64,000 bases of DNA from Thalassospira lucentensis MCCC 1A00383 = DSM 14000 (GTDB lineage: Bacteria; Pseudomonadota; Alphaproteobacteria; Rhodospirillales; Thalassospiraceae). The notes beneath the pieces were generated by a model. It did no database searches and had not been told where the DNA came from. It saw only the letters and a program-made list of their open reading frames with translations. The position numbers were made by a program, and so were the translations under genes. Shown one piece after another: positions 1 through 8,057 of this stretch (position 1 is the first letter of the stretch; each line of letters begins with the position of its first letter). The stretch is from positions 186,001-250,000 of the forward strand of contig NZ_ATWN01000004.1 in NCBI RefSeq assembly GCF_000421265.1, read 5' to 3'.

Positions 1-1
1 C

Positions 2-1246
2 GGGTTGCCGGTTGCGGTGGCTTTTGGCTCGGCCATCGGGCGTACCGTTGCCTTTGATATCAATACGTCGCGCATTGAACAGCTGAAAGCTGGCCACGAT
101 GCTACGGGTGAAGTGGACGCGCATGAGTTGGCGGCAGCCGATCTTTTGATCAGTGATGATCCGCAGGATCTGGCGAAGGCCGATTTTCATATCGTCACCG
201 TGCCAACCCCGATTGACAGTTCCAACCGCCCCGATCTGTCCCCACTTCGCTCTGCCTCAAAAACCGTTGGCGCCATTCTTAAAAAGGGCGACATCGTTGT
301 GTATGAAAGCACGGTTTATCCCGGTGCCACCGAAGAAGTCTGCGTGCCGATCCTTGAAAAGATGTCGGGGCTGAAATCGGGCACTGATTTCACCGTCGGC
401 TATTCCCCCGAACGGATCAATCCGGGCGACCGTGAGCATCGCTTTACCACCATCACCAAGGTTGTTTCCGGCCAGAATGCCGCGACGCTTGATATCGTTG
501 CCGATGTCTATGGCAGCGTTGTCACGGCTGGTATTCACAAGGCACCGACGATCAAGACCGCCGAGGCCGCCAAGGTGATTGAAAACACCCAGCGTGATTT
601 GAATATCGCGCTGATGAATGAATTGTCGCTGATCTTTGACCGGGCGGGGATTGATACCCGTGATGTGCTTGAAGCAGCCGGGACCAAGTGGAACTTCCTG
701 AAATTCACGCCGGGTCTGGTTGGCGGGCATTGCATCGGGGTGGACCCTTATTACCTGACGCATAAATCCGAAGAACTTGGCTATTACCCGCAGGTGGTTC
801 TGGCCGGGCGTCGGGTGAATGATGGCATGGGCGAGGTTGTCGCCAATAAAGTCATCCGCGCGTTGCTGCGTGAAGGGGCGACCAAAAACCCGACCGTGAC
901 GGTGCTGGGCCTGACCTTTAAGGAAGATGTGCCCGACATCCGCAATACCCGAGTGATTGACATTATCCGATCGCTGGAAGATGCCGGTATCACGGTTCAG
1001 GTCCATGATGTGCACGCCAATAAAGATGAAGTGGCGCATGAGTTTGATGGCCTGGAGCTTTATGGCGACAATGACCTCAAACCGGCCGATGCGTTGGTGC
1101 TGGCGGTTTCGCACAAGGAATATGTCGCCAAGGGCTGGCCGCTGGTGCAAAGCCTGCTGAAAGACGGCAGGGGTTTTGTTGCTGATGTGCGTGCTGTTTT
1201 GCCGCGTGATGCGGTGCCCGCTGATATCGACCTTTGGCGTCTGTAG
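2..1246 (+). CDS. Nucleotide-sugar dehydrogenase, UDP-HexNAc 6-dehydrogenase type (5' truncated by window)
   Basis: The product oxidises a UDP-sugar at C6 to the uronate in two NAD-dependent steps and supplies acidic sugars for the surface polysaccharide made by the neighbouring genes. The visible part starts inside the N-terminal Rossmann fold: G-L-P-V-A-V-A-F-G continues the family motif GxGYVGLP, so the true start lies left of the window and the TTG at position 5 is not a start. The catalytic cysteine motif GGHCIGVDPYYL is intact, as is the central NxxRDxNIALMNE helix region. The C-terminal UDP-binding domain (LGLTFKEDVPDIRNT) is complete. Overall similarity points to the TviB/WbpO/VipA branch (UDP-GlcNAc or UDP-GalNAc to the uronic acid) rather than UDP-glucose dehydrogenase, but the exact substrate cannot be read from sequence. 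It ends 23 bp before the convergent MmcQ-like gene. Confidence 0.9.
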   Translation, partial: GLPVAVAFGSAIGRTVAFDINTSRIEQLKAGHDATGEVDAHELAAADLLISDDPQDLAKADFHIVTVPTPIDSSNRPDLSPLRSASKTVGAILKKGDIVVYESTVYPGATEEVCVPILEKMSGLKSGTDFTVGYSPERINPGDREHRFTTITKVVSGQNAATLDIVADVYGSVVTAGIHKAPTIKTAEAAKVIENTQRDLNIALMNELSLIFDRAGIDTRDVLEAAGTKWNFLKFTPGLVGGHCIGVDPYYLTHKSEELGYYPQVVLAGRRVNDGMGEVVANKVIRALLREGATKNPTVTVLGLTFKEDVPDIRNTRVIDIIRSLEDAGITVQVHDVHANKDEVAHEFDGLELYGDNDLKPADALVLAVSHKEYVAKGWPLVQSLLKDGRGFVADVRAVLPRDAVPADIDLWRL

Positions 1247-1269
1247 ACCGATATAATCGGCCTGATTAT

Positions 1270-1635
1270 TCACTTTTGGTGAAGAGTAAGTTCTCGCTGC
1301 AGTTTCTTGGTTAGTCCTTTGAAAACAATGCGGTGCGAACTTTCGATGTGACTTTTAAGGTCGTCATCGGCAAGGCCGGGTATGTCGTAATGCTGAATCC
1401 ATTTCATCCCACGCGACGCCAGATAGGGCGCCGGGCGCAAGCCGGGTTGATCCTTTAGGACTTCATAGCCGATTTCGGATGTTTTAAACGTGATGCCCAG
1501 CGTATCGGTTTTGGTCCAGCCGCCAATGGCAAAAACCTTGCCGCCCACCTTCCAGACATCCGCACCACCCCATTGCACCACATGTGTTGCATGGGGCAGG
1601 GATTTGCAAAAATCGTTGAATTCATCGCGGGTCAT
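1270..1635 (-). CDS. MmcQ/YjbR family protein
   Basis: A 121-residue protein of the MmcQ/YjbR family, small single-domain proteins with a CyaY-like fold often described as DNA-binding-like but with no firmly established function. Family signatures are visible: an N-terminal LPHATHVVQWGG segment, the KVGGKVFAIGG strand pair and a FKT..IGYEVLKDQPG stretch. It is the last gene of the minus-strand polysaccharide operon, and its ATG overlaps the stop of the double glycosyltransferase by four bases (ATGA), so translation is probably coupled. Nothing in the protein suggests a role in polysaccharide synthesis. Its place may be accidental or regulatory. The family call is firm; the function is open. 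Confidence 0.85.
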   Translation of the reverse strand: MTRDEFNDFCKSLPHATHVVQWGGADVWKVGGKVFAIGGWTKTDTLGITFKTSEIGYEVLKDQPGLRPAPYLASRGMKWIQHYDIPGLADDDLKSHIESSHRIVFKGLTKKLQRELTLHQK

Positions 1636-3464
1636 TTTTTGTCGGGTCCTTCTTTTGGGGCAGGTTCGATTTTACAGACTCTACCCATAACGCCGCAGAT
1701 ATCACGTGCAAAACGATCCATGGTGAAATCGGTTTGGCACATCAACTGCGCGGCCTGTGCCATGGCATATGTTTGGTCGGGGCTGTTGATGGCCTGCTTG
1801 ATCGTGTGTGCCAATTTGTCAGGGGCATCGGGCTGACATAACCGCCCGGTTTCACCGTCATGGACAAATTCGGGCAGGGTGGCGATATTGCTGGTGATGA
1901 CCGGCACACCGGCGGCCATGGCCTCCAGCACAACAAGCGGCTGGGCCTCGTTGGGGTAATTGCTGGGAAAGACAAACAAATCTGACATTTCAAAAAGTGC
2001 CATACGGTGATGCGCATTGACGGCCCCGTGATAGGTCGCGATGTGCGCAATCGCATGTTCGGACAGAAGGTGCTTGAGTTTCTGTGCGGTGATATCGCCC
2101 GGTGCACCGGCAATGTCGAGTGTCACCGCAACACCGTCTTTGATCAGTCGTGCGGTGGCTTTGAGCAGGGTTTCTATGCCCTTGGCGCGAAACAGGTTGG
2201 ACAGATAGAGCAGTCTTACCGGTTGGTGTGCAGTCCGCTTTGCGGTGCCTTGGGGCGCAAGGGTACTAGTGGGTAGGGCGTTTGGGATGATGACTTTGGT
2301 GCAGGGCAGGCTTTCGACTTCATCCATCAATCTTGAGCCGAGCACAATCGCGGTTTGATTGGCAAAAACCCACCGTTGCAGTCGGGCAACCCCTCGGTTT
2401 TGACGCATGCTTGACAAGCCCCGTCCGTGCAGATGCAAGATCGCCGGAACGCCAAACAGCTTGGCCAGCAGGACATACAGACAATCGCGGTAAAAGGCGG
2501 CACCTGACGGGGCAAAGCAGATGTAAAATGCCTTGGCGCGGGGCAGGCGAAAGCCAAGTTTAACCAGAAGCCACACGGCAATGGCGACTTTGCGCAGTGA
2601 GAATTTGGCAATGTTGCCAAGCTCTTTGCCAAATCGCATTTCAAGGACGGTTAAGTCCGTGCAACGCGTAAGTGCATTAACCGCATGCAGGTTCATCGCC
2701 GCGGCACCATGCATCGGCGGGGGCAATTGCACCATGGCAATGCATTTTGGTTTGGCGGTCGGTTCTGACAACGGCAGGGTGTCGATTTTATCGCGATAGC
2801 GTGCCAGCACCTGATCACGGGTCTGGTGATAGATCTCTGGTTTGATTTGGGCAAAGAAGCGGTTTTGGGGGGCAAGGTTGCGGTCAACGATCTTGCTGCG
2901 CAACTGGATCATTTTTGCCCCGGCTGAGGTCACGGCCCGCAGATAAAAATCAAGATCAATGCAACAGGCAAGATCAGGATCATATCCACCGGCACGCTGC
3001 CAAACTGATTTATCAAAGGCCAGTGTTGAATGGTGCAGCGGGTTGCCGCGATAGAGGCGTTTGGCGAAAATATGTCGCTGCGTCATCGGCCAGAGCCAAG
3101 GTCGATCAGATGTGGCGCAGCCAAACAATAAGCAGTCGGGATGGGTCATGAGAAATGCTGTTTGGGTAGCCAACCGACCGGGCCGGGAAAGATCATCAAC
3201 ATCCTGAATGGCAATCAGTTCGGTTGGCGCGGCTTTGATGGCGATGTTCAGCGCTGCCCCGCGCCCGATCTTGCCGGGATTAAGCAGTATAATGCGTGGG
3301 TCTTGCGCGAGATATTCAGGCAAGCGCACTGGATGTTGTGAGCCATCATCGACGATAACGACAAAGTCCTGGTCGCGTAAGGTCGCGGCAAGGTTTTCAA
3401 AAAACCGATCACGAAAACCGTCGCCATCGCGGATGGTGGTGATGACGGTAATGGCATCAATCAT
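1632..3464 (-). CDS. Two-domain glycosyltransferase (GT2 fused to GT4)
   Basis: About 610 residues carrying two glycosyltransferase modules. The first 220 or so residues are a GT2 (GT-A) domain: it opens with IDAITVITTIRDG, has the DDGS nucleotide-binding motif and the metal-binding stretch IAIQDVDD (DxD-like). The second half is a GT4 (GT-B) domain with RLLYLSNLFRAKGIETLL and the family signature FVFPSNYPNEAQPLVVLEAM (EX7E-like region). A fused pair may add two successive sugars to the lipid-linked repeat unit. The start is the second of two tandem ATGs (3467 and 3464). A GGGGGAC ribosome binding site sits 6 nt before 3464, and the start overlaps the stop of the preceding gene. It is coupled by ATGA to the MmcQ-like gene downstream. 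Donors and linkages are unknown. Confidence 0.85.
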   Translation of the reverse strand: MIDAITVITTIRDGDGFRDRFFENLAATLRDQDFVVIVDDGSQHPVRLPEYLAQDPRIILLNPGKIGRGAALNIAIKAAPTELIAIQDVDDLSRPGRLATQTAFLMTHPDCLLFGCATSDRPWLWPMTQRHIFAKRLYRGNPLHHSTLAFDKSVWQRAGGYDPDLACCIDLDFYLRAVTSAGAKMIQLRSKIVDRNLAPQNRFFAQIKPEIYHQTRDQVLARYRDKIDTLPLSEPTAKPKCIAMVQLPPPMHGAAAMNLHAVNALTRCTDLTVLEMRFGKELGNIAKFSLRKVAIAVWLLVKLGFRLPRAKAFYICFAPSGAAFYRDCLYVLLAKLFGVPAILHLHGRGLSSMRQNRGVARLQRWVFANQTAIVLGSRLMDEVESLPCTKVIIPNALPTSTLAPQGTAKRTAHQPVRLLYLSNLFRAKGIETLLKATARLIKDGVAVTLDIAGAPGDITAQKLKHLLSEHAIAHIATYHGAVNAHHRMALFEMSDLFVFPSNYPNEAQPLVVLEAMAAGVPVITSNIATLPEFVHDGETGRLCQPDAPDKLAHTIKQAINSPDQTYAMAQAAQLMCQTDFTMDRFARDICGVMGRVCKIEPAPKEGPDKK

Positions 3465-4962
3465 CATCCGTCCCCCAGCATATGCGCAACGTGACGTGAT
3501 CGGTGTGGGGCGCGATAACCCTGCGGGCAAGCCCAGCAGTGGTGAAGTGGTTTGCACCTTCTATGGCAAGGTCTTGATCCGCCTTGAACGTGATGCCCAA
3601 ATCCGGGGCGTGAAGCTGCTGTTTTGTGGTCTGGGTCAGGTATGCTTCGTGATGTACCAGCAGTCGAAGCAGATCGCATTTGGTGGCGATCTGGTCCGTG
3701 ATGGTGATTTGGGTGTCCTCAAACGTGATGGTGCGGTTTCCCGAAATTCCGGCCAGTGTGAAATCAACATGGACGGTATTTTGGCATCTAGTTGCTTTGC
3801 GAATTTGCGCGAAATCTTTGCCATCCGAAGTGGCCGGAAGGGGGATGGACGCCGGGCCATACAGGCTGGGTGCATCTTCTTCGCCGCCAGTTGGTGCGAA
3901 CAGCAAGGTCGCGATGTTACCCGAGCCAGACAGCACAACCGGGCAGGGGGTAAGATCGAAACTATGTTTGCCGCCAAGACACATCTGCGCCTGATAGGCG
4001 GGGGTTGAGAATATTGCGATGGGTGCCGCTTTTAACTTTGGGGTCGTTGGCTGAGGTCTTGGGGTTGTCGGGTTGGTCGCAATCTTCAAAAGCCAATAGC
4101 CCGCAAAGGCGAGGTAATCATCATGACGGTTATAGCTGTACCAGCCGGGTGTCTTCGGGTTGGCTGGTCCCGGATCATCGGGCAGGTCTGCGGTGGAAAA
4201 CAGATTAAGCGGCAATGTCCCGGTCGTGAGAAATGCGTTTTCAAGTCGAAACAGGACCGCGTCGGCTTGGGTGTGAAACCCGTGTTTCGAGAGCGCATAT
4301 AACGCACACACCGCACCAAAACTTTGCCCGGCCCCGCGTCCCAGAAGGTTTGCATAGCCATGATTACCAGAGAGTTTGGCAATTAGCGCGGTTGCCTTGT
4401 CGGCAATGATACGGTGGGCGGCCTCGGGGCTGTCGGTCAGAAGGGCGGCGCAAAAGGCATGATATTGACCGGAAAAACAGGTCGGTCGATCCCAGAAAAG
4501 CGGGGTGCGCCAATAGCGCAGGCGGATGAAGGCCCAATGTAGCCAGTTGATGAGTTTCCGGTTTTTGCCACCACCCTTTTTTAGCGAGAGATGCCGGTTG
4601 ATCATGCCAAGCACCTGCCAATTGGCAACATCTGGCGATTGGGTGGGGGCGGTGCGCAGGATGGCGTTAAGGCGTTTATCAGAAAGGCCCGGTATTTGCC
4701 GGAGGCCATACTCGATAAATTCGCGGTGGTAGCGCGGGGTTTGCTGTTCGGCCTCAAGCGCGCATAACGCGGCTTCGATCTGTTGGGCGTAAAGTGCCGG
4801 GTCCAGTTGCGCCCAAAGGGCCGCGGCAAAGGCGGGCGCGTAGAAGCTGTGCTGGGTAAAGGTGCCATCGAGATTTTGACGTTTGGCAAGTTGATCTGCC
4901 ACCAACCTTGCAAGACGGTTGCTGCGTTCGGCAATGCTGGTGCGTGTTACAGGAAGCGACAT
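3457..4962 (-). CDS. Toroid-plus-beta-domain protein, heparinase II/III-like (uncertain), polysaccharide locus
   Basis: A 501-residue protein not recognised as a standard enzyme. The N-terminal 300 residues are helical, with a QNLDGTF element and repeated Ala/Leu/Tyr-rich helix pairs, consistent with an alpha/alpha toroid. The last 150 residues alternate short beta strands (for example ISGNRTITFEDTQITITDQ), resembling the C-terminal beta-sandwich of heparinase II/III-like or polysaccharide lyase proteins. That layout is an inference from pattern, not a match. No signal peptide is seen, so it probably acts in the cytoplasm unless exported by another route. The chosen ATG (4962) has a strong GGGGGTG ribosome binding site and overlaps the upstream gene by 16 bp. 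Its position between orphan protein and glycosyltransferase genes suggests it modifies or trims the polysaccharide precursor. Confidence 0.5.
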   Translation of the reverse strand: MSLPVTRTSIAERSNRLARLVADQLAKRQNLDGTFTQHSFYAPAFAAALWAQLDPALYAQQIEAALCALEAEQQTPRYHREFIEYGLRQIPGLSDKRLNAILRTAPTQSPDVANWQVLGMINRHLSLKKGGGKNRKLINWLHWAFIRLRYWRTPLFWDRPTCFSGQYHAFCAALLTDSPEAAHRIIADKATALIAKLSGNHGYANLLGRGAGQSFGAVCALYALSKHGFHTQADAVLFRLENAFLTTGTLPLNLFSTADLPDDPGPANPKTPGWYSYNRHDDYLAFAGYWLLKIATNPTTPRPQPTTPKLKAAPIAIFSTPAYQAQMCLGGKHSFDLTPCPVVLSGSGNIATLLFAPTGGEEDAPSLYGPASIPLPATSDGKDFAQIRKATRCQNTVHVDFTLAGISGNRTITFEDTQITITDQIATKCDLLRLLVHHEAYLTQTTKQQLHAPDLGITFKADQDLAIEGANHFTTAGLARRVIAPHTDHVTLRICWGTDDD

Positions 4963-5699
4963 GTCACCCCCAGCGACAGCGTTTGACCGGCCAAAACAGT
5001 GTTGAGCGGGACGGCCTGAATTTCGGGGCAGTGCCGCCCCAACCGTTCGCGCAATCGCCAGAGCATTTTTTGACCGCCGGGCATGTCCCACAACGCGCGG
5101 GCCAATGGATCCGGCGCAGACAGGGTGAAAAACCGATTGGCCCAGCGCAGCCAGACGTGATCGACGGGATCAACCGGCAGAAGTCTGGCATGGACAATCC
5201 AGTGATCACCGCGATCACGCAGATACAGATACGGCGCAAAGCGACCCGCGCCGTCAAACGTATCGAGCGTGATGATGATTTCACAGCCATCGGTGCCAAC
5301 GAGGCGGACGTCGCGCGTGTCGCTGATTGGGTAAAGCCGGTACTTGTCACTGTCGCGGTGCTCAAAGGTTTTTCCGGCGACTGCGCCGTGAGCAATGTCA
5401 TGCTTGTCAAACACCATGCGCAAAACGGCGTCTTGTAACGGGGCGTCGTCAAGTGCGGTGACTTGGGCGTGGGCGACAATCGATGTTTGATTGGTCTGGG
5501 TTGTTTGTAGGGTGGCCTGCCAGCGTCCTTGCGATAGGTGCCAAGTGCCATCGGTAAACGTGGCGTTTCGCGGTGTGTCGGTCAGGGTGGCGAAGGAATG
5601 GCGATCCGAAAATTCGATCCCCCACTTGCCAAACGTCATAGTGCCAAAGCGCCCGGATATCAGACGGTGATTGCGGATATCTGTTTGAAGCTGGGTCAT
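4947..5699 (-). CDS. Orphan 250-residue protein of the polysaccharide operon
   Basis: I do not recognise this protein. From the ATG at 5699, which overlaps the flippase stop as ATGA, it encodes 250 residues. It is rich in short beta-strand patterns (FGTMTFGKWGIEF, CEIIITLDTFDG, YLYLRDRGDHWIVHARLL), has no signal peptide and no membrane segment, and carries a charged C-terminal region ending LSLGVTCRFL. The 16-bp overlap with the following toroid/heparinase-like gene suggests the two are made in fixed ratio and may act together, for example as a beta-domain partner. No catalytic motif could be named. It could also be a carbohydrate-recognition protein; this is only a guess from context. Confidence 0.6.
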   Translation of the reverse strand: MTQLQTDIRNHRLISGRFGTMTFGKWGIEFSDRHSFATLTDTPRNATFTDGTWHLSQGRWQATLQTTQTNQTSIVAHAQVTALDDAPLQDAVLRMVFDKHDIAHGAVAGKTFEHRDSDKYRLYPISDTRDVRLVGTDGCEIIITLDTFDGAGRFAPYLYLRDRGDHWIVHARLLPVDPVDHVWLRWANRFFTLSAPDPLARALWDMPGGQKMLWRLRERLGRHCPEIQAVPLNTVLAGQTLSLGVTCRFL

Positions 5700-6850
5700 G
5701 ATGGCAGCGCCCGCCGCAGGTATTTCAGCCCACTGACATAAAATAGCGCAAGGACCAAAGCCAAACGCACCTGCATCAAGATAAGGATATCGCTTGGTTC
5801 TGCCGGTGCCGGGAGGAGGGCCGCGCTTAAGATCATACCGCACAGGCACAGCCAGCCGACCCACATAGCGGAGGGGTGTTCCTGCAATATTAAAATCTGC
5901 CGACTGAGCAAAGCCAGCAGGATCGGCCAAAGTGTACCGGTTTGAAGAATGGTGATGAGCGCGTCGCTTGGTTTGGTATAGATCAGCGCGGCAACGCCAT
6001 CGGGCCATATCCAGAGGACCAAACTTGCCGCCGCCATTGGTGCGATTAACCAGATATCGCGCAGATGTCCGGGTTGCTGTTTGGCAAAAAGTGCACCGGA
6101 GATGGCCGCCAAAAATGCTGCACAGATCAGGAAAATGCGCTGGGCGAGAAACAGCGTGGTGTCGGAACCCAGCAAGACAAAATCGAGATTGGGTAAAACG
6201 CCCGCAAGCAGGGTAAAGCCGATCATGCCAAAGCAGGATTGTTGTGACAGAGCCGCATGTTCGGGAGGCTCGGTTGTGCGATCCTTTGCCGGGTTAAAGG
6301 CAAAAATGATTGAGGAAATCAAGCTTGCGACCGATATGGCTGGGGCAACGGCAAACAGCAAATCCGGGTTGCTCGCGTGTGCCGCCCATGCCGCCATTCC
6401 AATCCCCACCATCTGGGCCATTACAGCAATCACACTGATCCGGGAAAATTCGGTCCGGGCGGAGATGATCCAGTCTGGTGACAAGGCCGCCGTGATCGGC
6501 ATCAGCAAAAGTGGCCAGTATTGCGAAAGGGTGTCGGTGCCCATTTCAACGACGATCCAGAGGATGGCACCCAGAGAAATTATCGCGCGTAAGACAACAC
6601 AGGCGATGGCCCACCGGAGATTTCCGGCTTGCTGTAATCGGATTAAAAGCGGCCCGGTTCCGGCCTGTGCCGCCGTAACGCCAAGCCCGACCACAGCCAG
6701 CATCGCGAAATAATAACCAAGCTGGTTGGCGGCAAACCCATGACCAAGGATCAAAAGAATGATCATGCCGCCCGCGCGTGCGGTTAGATTGGCGGCAATC
6801 AGCCACAGCGGATACAAAAGCGGATACAGGCTGTGCGCGATCCTATCCAT
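5696..6850 (-). CDS. Polysaccharide flippase, Wzx/MATE-like
   Basis: A 384-residue integral membrane protein with about 11 to 12 hydrophobic segments, starting at LYPLLYPLWLIAANLTARAG and ending with a Lys/Arg-rich cytoplasmic tail. The first helices (Asn-Leu-Thr-Ala-Arg then LILGHGF..NQLGYYF) resemble the oligosaccharide flippases of the MOP superfamily, which move undecaprenyl-linked repeat units across the inner membrane. It is slightly shorter than typical Wzx proteins (about 400 to 450 residues). It sits in the middle of the operon, overlapping the glycosyltransferase before it by 8 bp and the orphan gene after it by 4 bp. A flippase, a chain-length protein and two polymerase/ligase candidates in the locus fit a Wzx/Wzy-type pathway. 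Confidence 0.75.
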   Translation of the reverse strand: MDRIAHSLYPLLYPLWLIAANLTARAGGMIILLILGHGFAANQLGYYFAMLAVVGLGVTAAQAGTGPLLIRLQQAGNLRWAIACVVLRAIISLGAILWIVVEMGTDTLSQYWPLLLMPITAALSPDWIISARTEFSRISVIAVMAQMVGIGMAAWAAHASNPDLLFAVAPAISVASLISSIIFAFNPAKDRTTEPPEHAALSQQSCFGMIGFTLLAGVLPNLDFVLLGSDTTLFLAQRIFLICAAFLAAISGALFAKQQPGHLRDIWLIAPMAAASLVLWIWPDGVAALIYTKPSDALITILQTGTLWPILLALLSRQILILQEHPSAMWVGWLCLCGMILSAALLPAPAEPSDILILMQVRLALVLALFYVSGLKYLRRALPS

Positions 6851-8057
6851 GGCGGGTCAGCAATGTGTCATAGGCCATCTCGACCCGGTTGCCATAGCCG
6901 GTTTCAAGCATGTTTTTGATCTGGCTGCGAGCTGCCTGGGCAATGTTTCGTCGCATCGCGGGGTTGGTGATCAGGGCCGAGACCGCGGAGGTAATTGCGC
7001 CGGGATCACGCGGGGGCACGATCAGACCGCTTTGCTGGTTGATCACCGGGCTTCCGGCGTTAAAGGTGGTGACAACGGCACAGCCTGCGGCCATGGCTTC
7101 AAGGGTTGCCAAGCTGCTGCCTTCTGACAGGCTGGGAAAGACAAAAATATCCGCACCGAGAAAATGTTTGGCAACTGCGTGTGAGGACAGGCGCCCAAGC
7201 CAGTCACAGCCTTCAGGAAGATCTTTGACCAACGCCTGTGCGCAGGGCTGGACCGGACCAATAAGGGTCAAACTGATCCGACCTCGAAACTCTGCGTGCA
7301 ATGCCCGCCATGCGTCCAGCAACGCCGCGATGCCTTTGGCGATGGAAATATTGCCAACATACAGCAGCCGGACAGTTGCATCCGGTTGCGCCGGACGTTC
7401 CTGATTAACAAGCGTCTGACAAAGGGGCGACATAAAGGGGATATGAAAGATTTTATCGGGGGAGATGCCACACTTCAGAAGCCCGTCGATCACCGCATCT
7501 GACGGGGCAAAAACCGCATCGGCGAAATGAGCCTCGGCAACCCGGCGACGTGCAAGAAACCGGGAAATCTCGTGATATGTGCGGCCATGAGCTTGATATT
7601 CAATGGCAAGCTGTTGCGCGCGGATCGGGGCAAGCTGGCCGGTCACATCGGCGATTGTGATCATGCCGTTTTGCTGGGCGCGTCGCATGGCGGGCAGGCT
7701 GTAATTCCCCTGACCGTGCAGGATGCGTGCCTTTGGCACATGTGATGCGGCCAATAACGATAGGGGGATATCAGAATAAAGGTTATGGGCCGGCAAGTGC
7801 AGTGTTCGCGCCGCTTTGCCCAAAAGATCGGGGATGAGATGCCGTCCGGGAATATCGGATAAAACCGTATCCAGCTCACGTGCGGGCGGACGTATGATGC
7901 CCTGCCCATCATGGCGCCAGAAACTGTCCCACCGCACCAATCGGTTGTTTTGGGCCAGATGGGTGGCAAGAACGGCAAACTGATCGACCCGCCCGATCAT
8001 CCAGATATCGGGGTCGGTGTGGCGGCGGCGTTGAACCGGTTTTGGGGTGTTTATCAT
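6843..8057 (-). CDS. Glycosyltransferase family 4
   Basis: A 404-residue GT-B fold transferase. The C-terminal half has the GT4 hallmarks: RLLYVGNISIAKGIAALLDA (nucleotide-sugar-binding region) and FVFPSLSEGSSLATLEAM with the two glutamates of the EX7E motif. The N-terminal half opens with DPDIWMIGRVDQFAVLATHL, typical of the acceptor-binding domain. The start at 8057 was chosen because it overlaps the preceding gene's stop as ATGA; the longer frame to 8216 would run deep into that gene. It transfers one sugar from an activated donor to the lipid-linked repeat unit on the cytoplasmic face. Donor and linkage are not predictable. Confidence 0.88.
   Translation of the reverse strand: MINTPKPVQRRRHTDPDIWMIGRVDQFAVLATHLAQNNRLVRWDSFWRHDGQGIIRPPARELDTVLSDIPGRHLIPDLLGKAARTLHLPAHNLYSDIPLSLLAASHVPKARILHGQGNYSLPAMRRAQQNGMITIADVTGQLAPIRAQQLAIEYQAHGRTYHEISRFLARRRVAEAHFADAVFAPSDAVIDGLLKCGISPDKIFHIPFMSPLCQTLVNQERPAQPDATVRLLYVGNISIAKGIAALLDAWRALHAEFRGRISLTLIGPVQPCAQALVKDLPEGCDWLGRLSSHAVAKHFLGADIFVFPSLSEGSSLATLEAMAAGCAVVTTFNAGSPVINQQSGLIVPPRDPGAITSAVSALITNPAMRRNIAQAARSQIKNMLETGYGNRVEMAYDTLLTRHG

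Noticed and set aside
5-7. TTG as start of the first gene
   Set aside because: The codon is the Leu of the G-L-P motif inside the Rossmann fold; the gene begins outside the window.
257-1273. Long minus-strand open frame opposite the nucleotide-sugar dehydrogenase
   Set aside because: It is a mirror of a strongly conserved gene, with no family resemblance or ribosome binding site.
3208-4008. Plus-strand frame across the glycosyltransferase/toroid boundary
   Set aside because: It opposes two coupled genes with clear starts and has no recognisable protein features.
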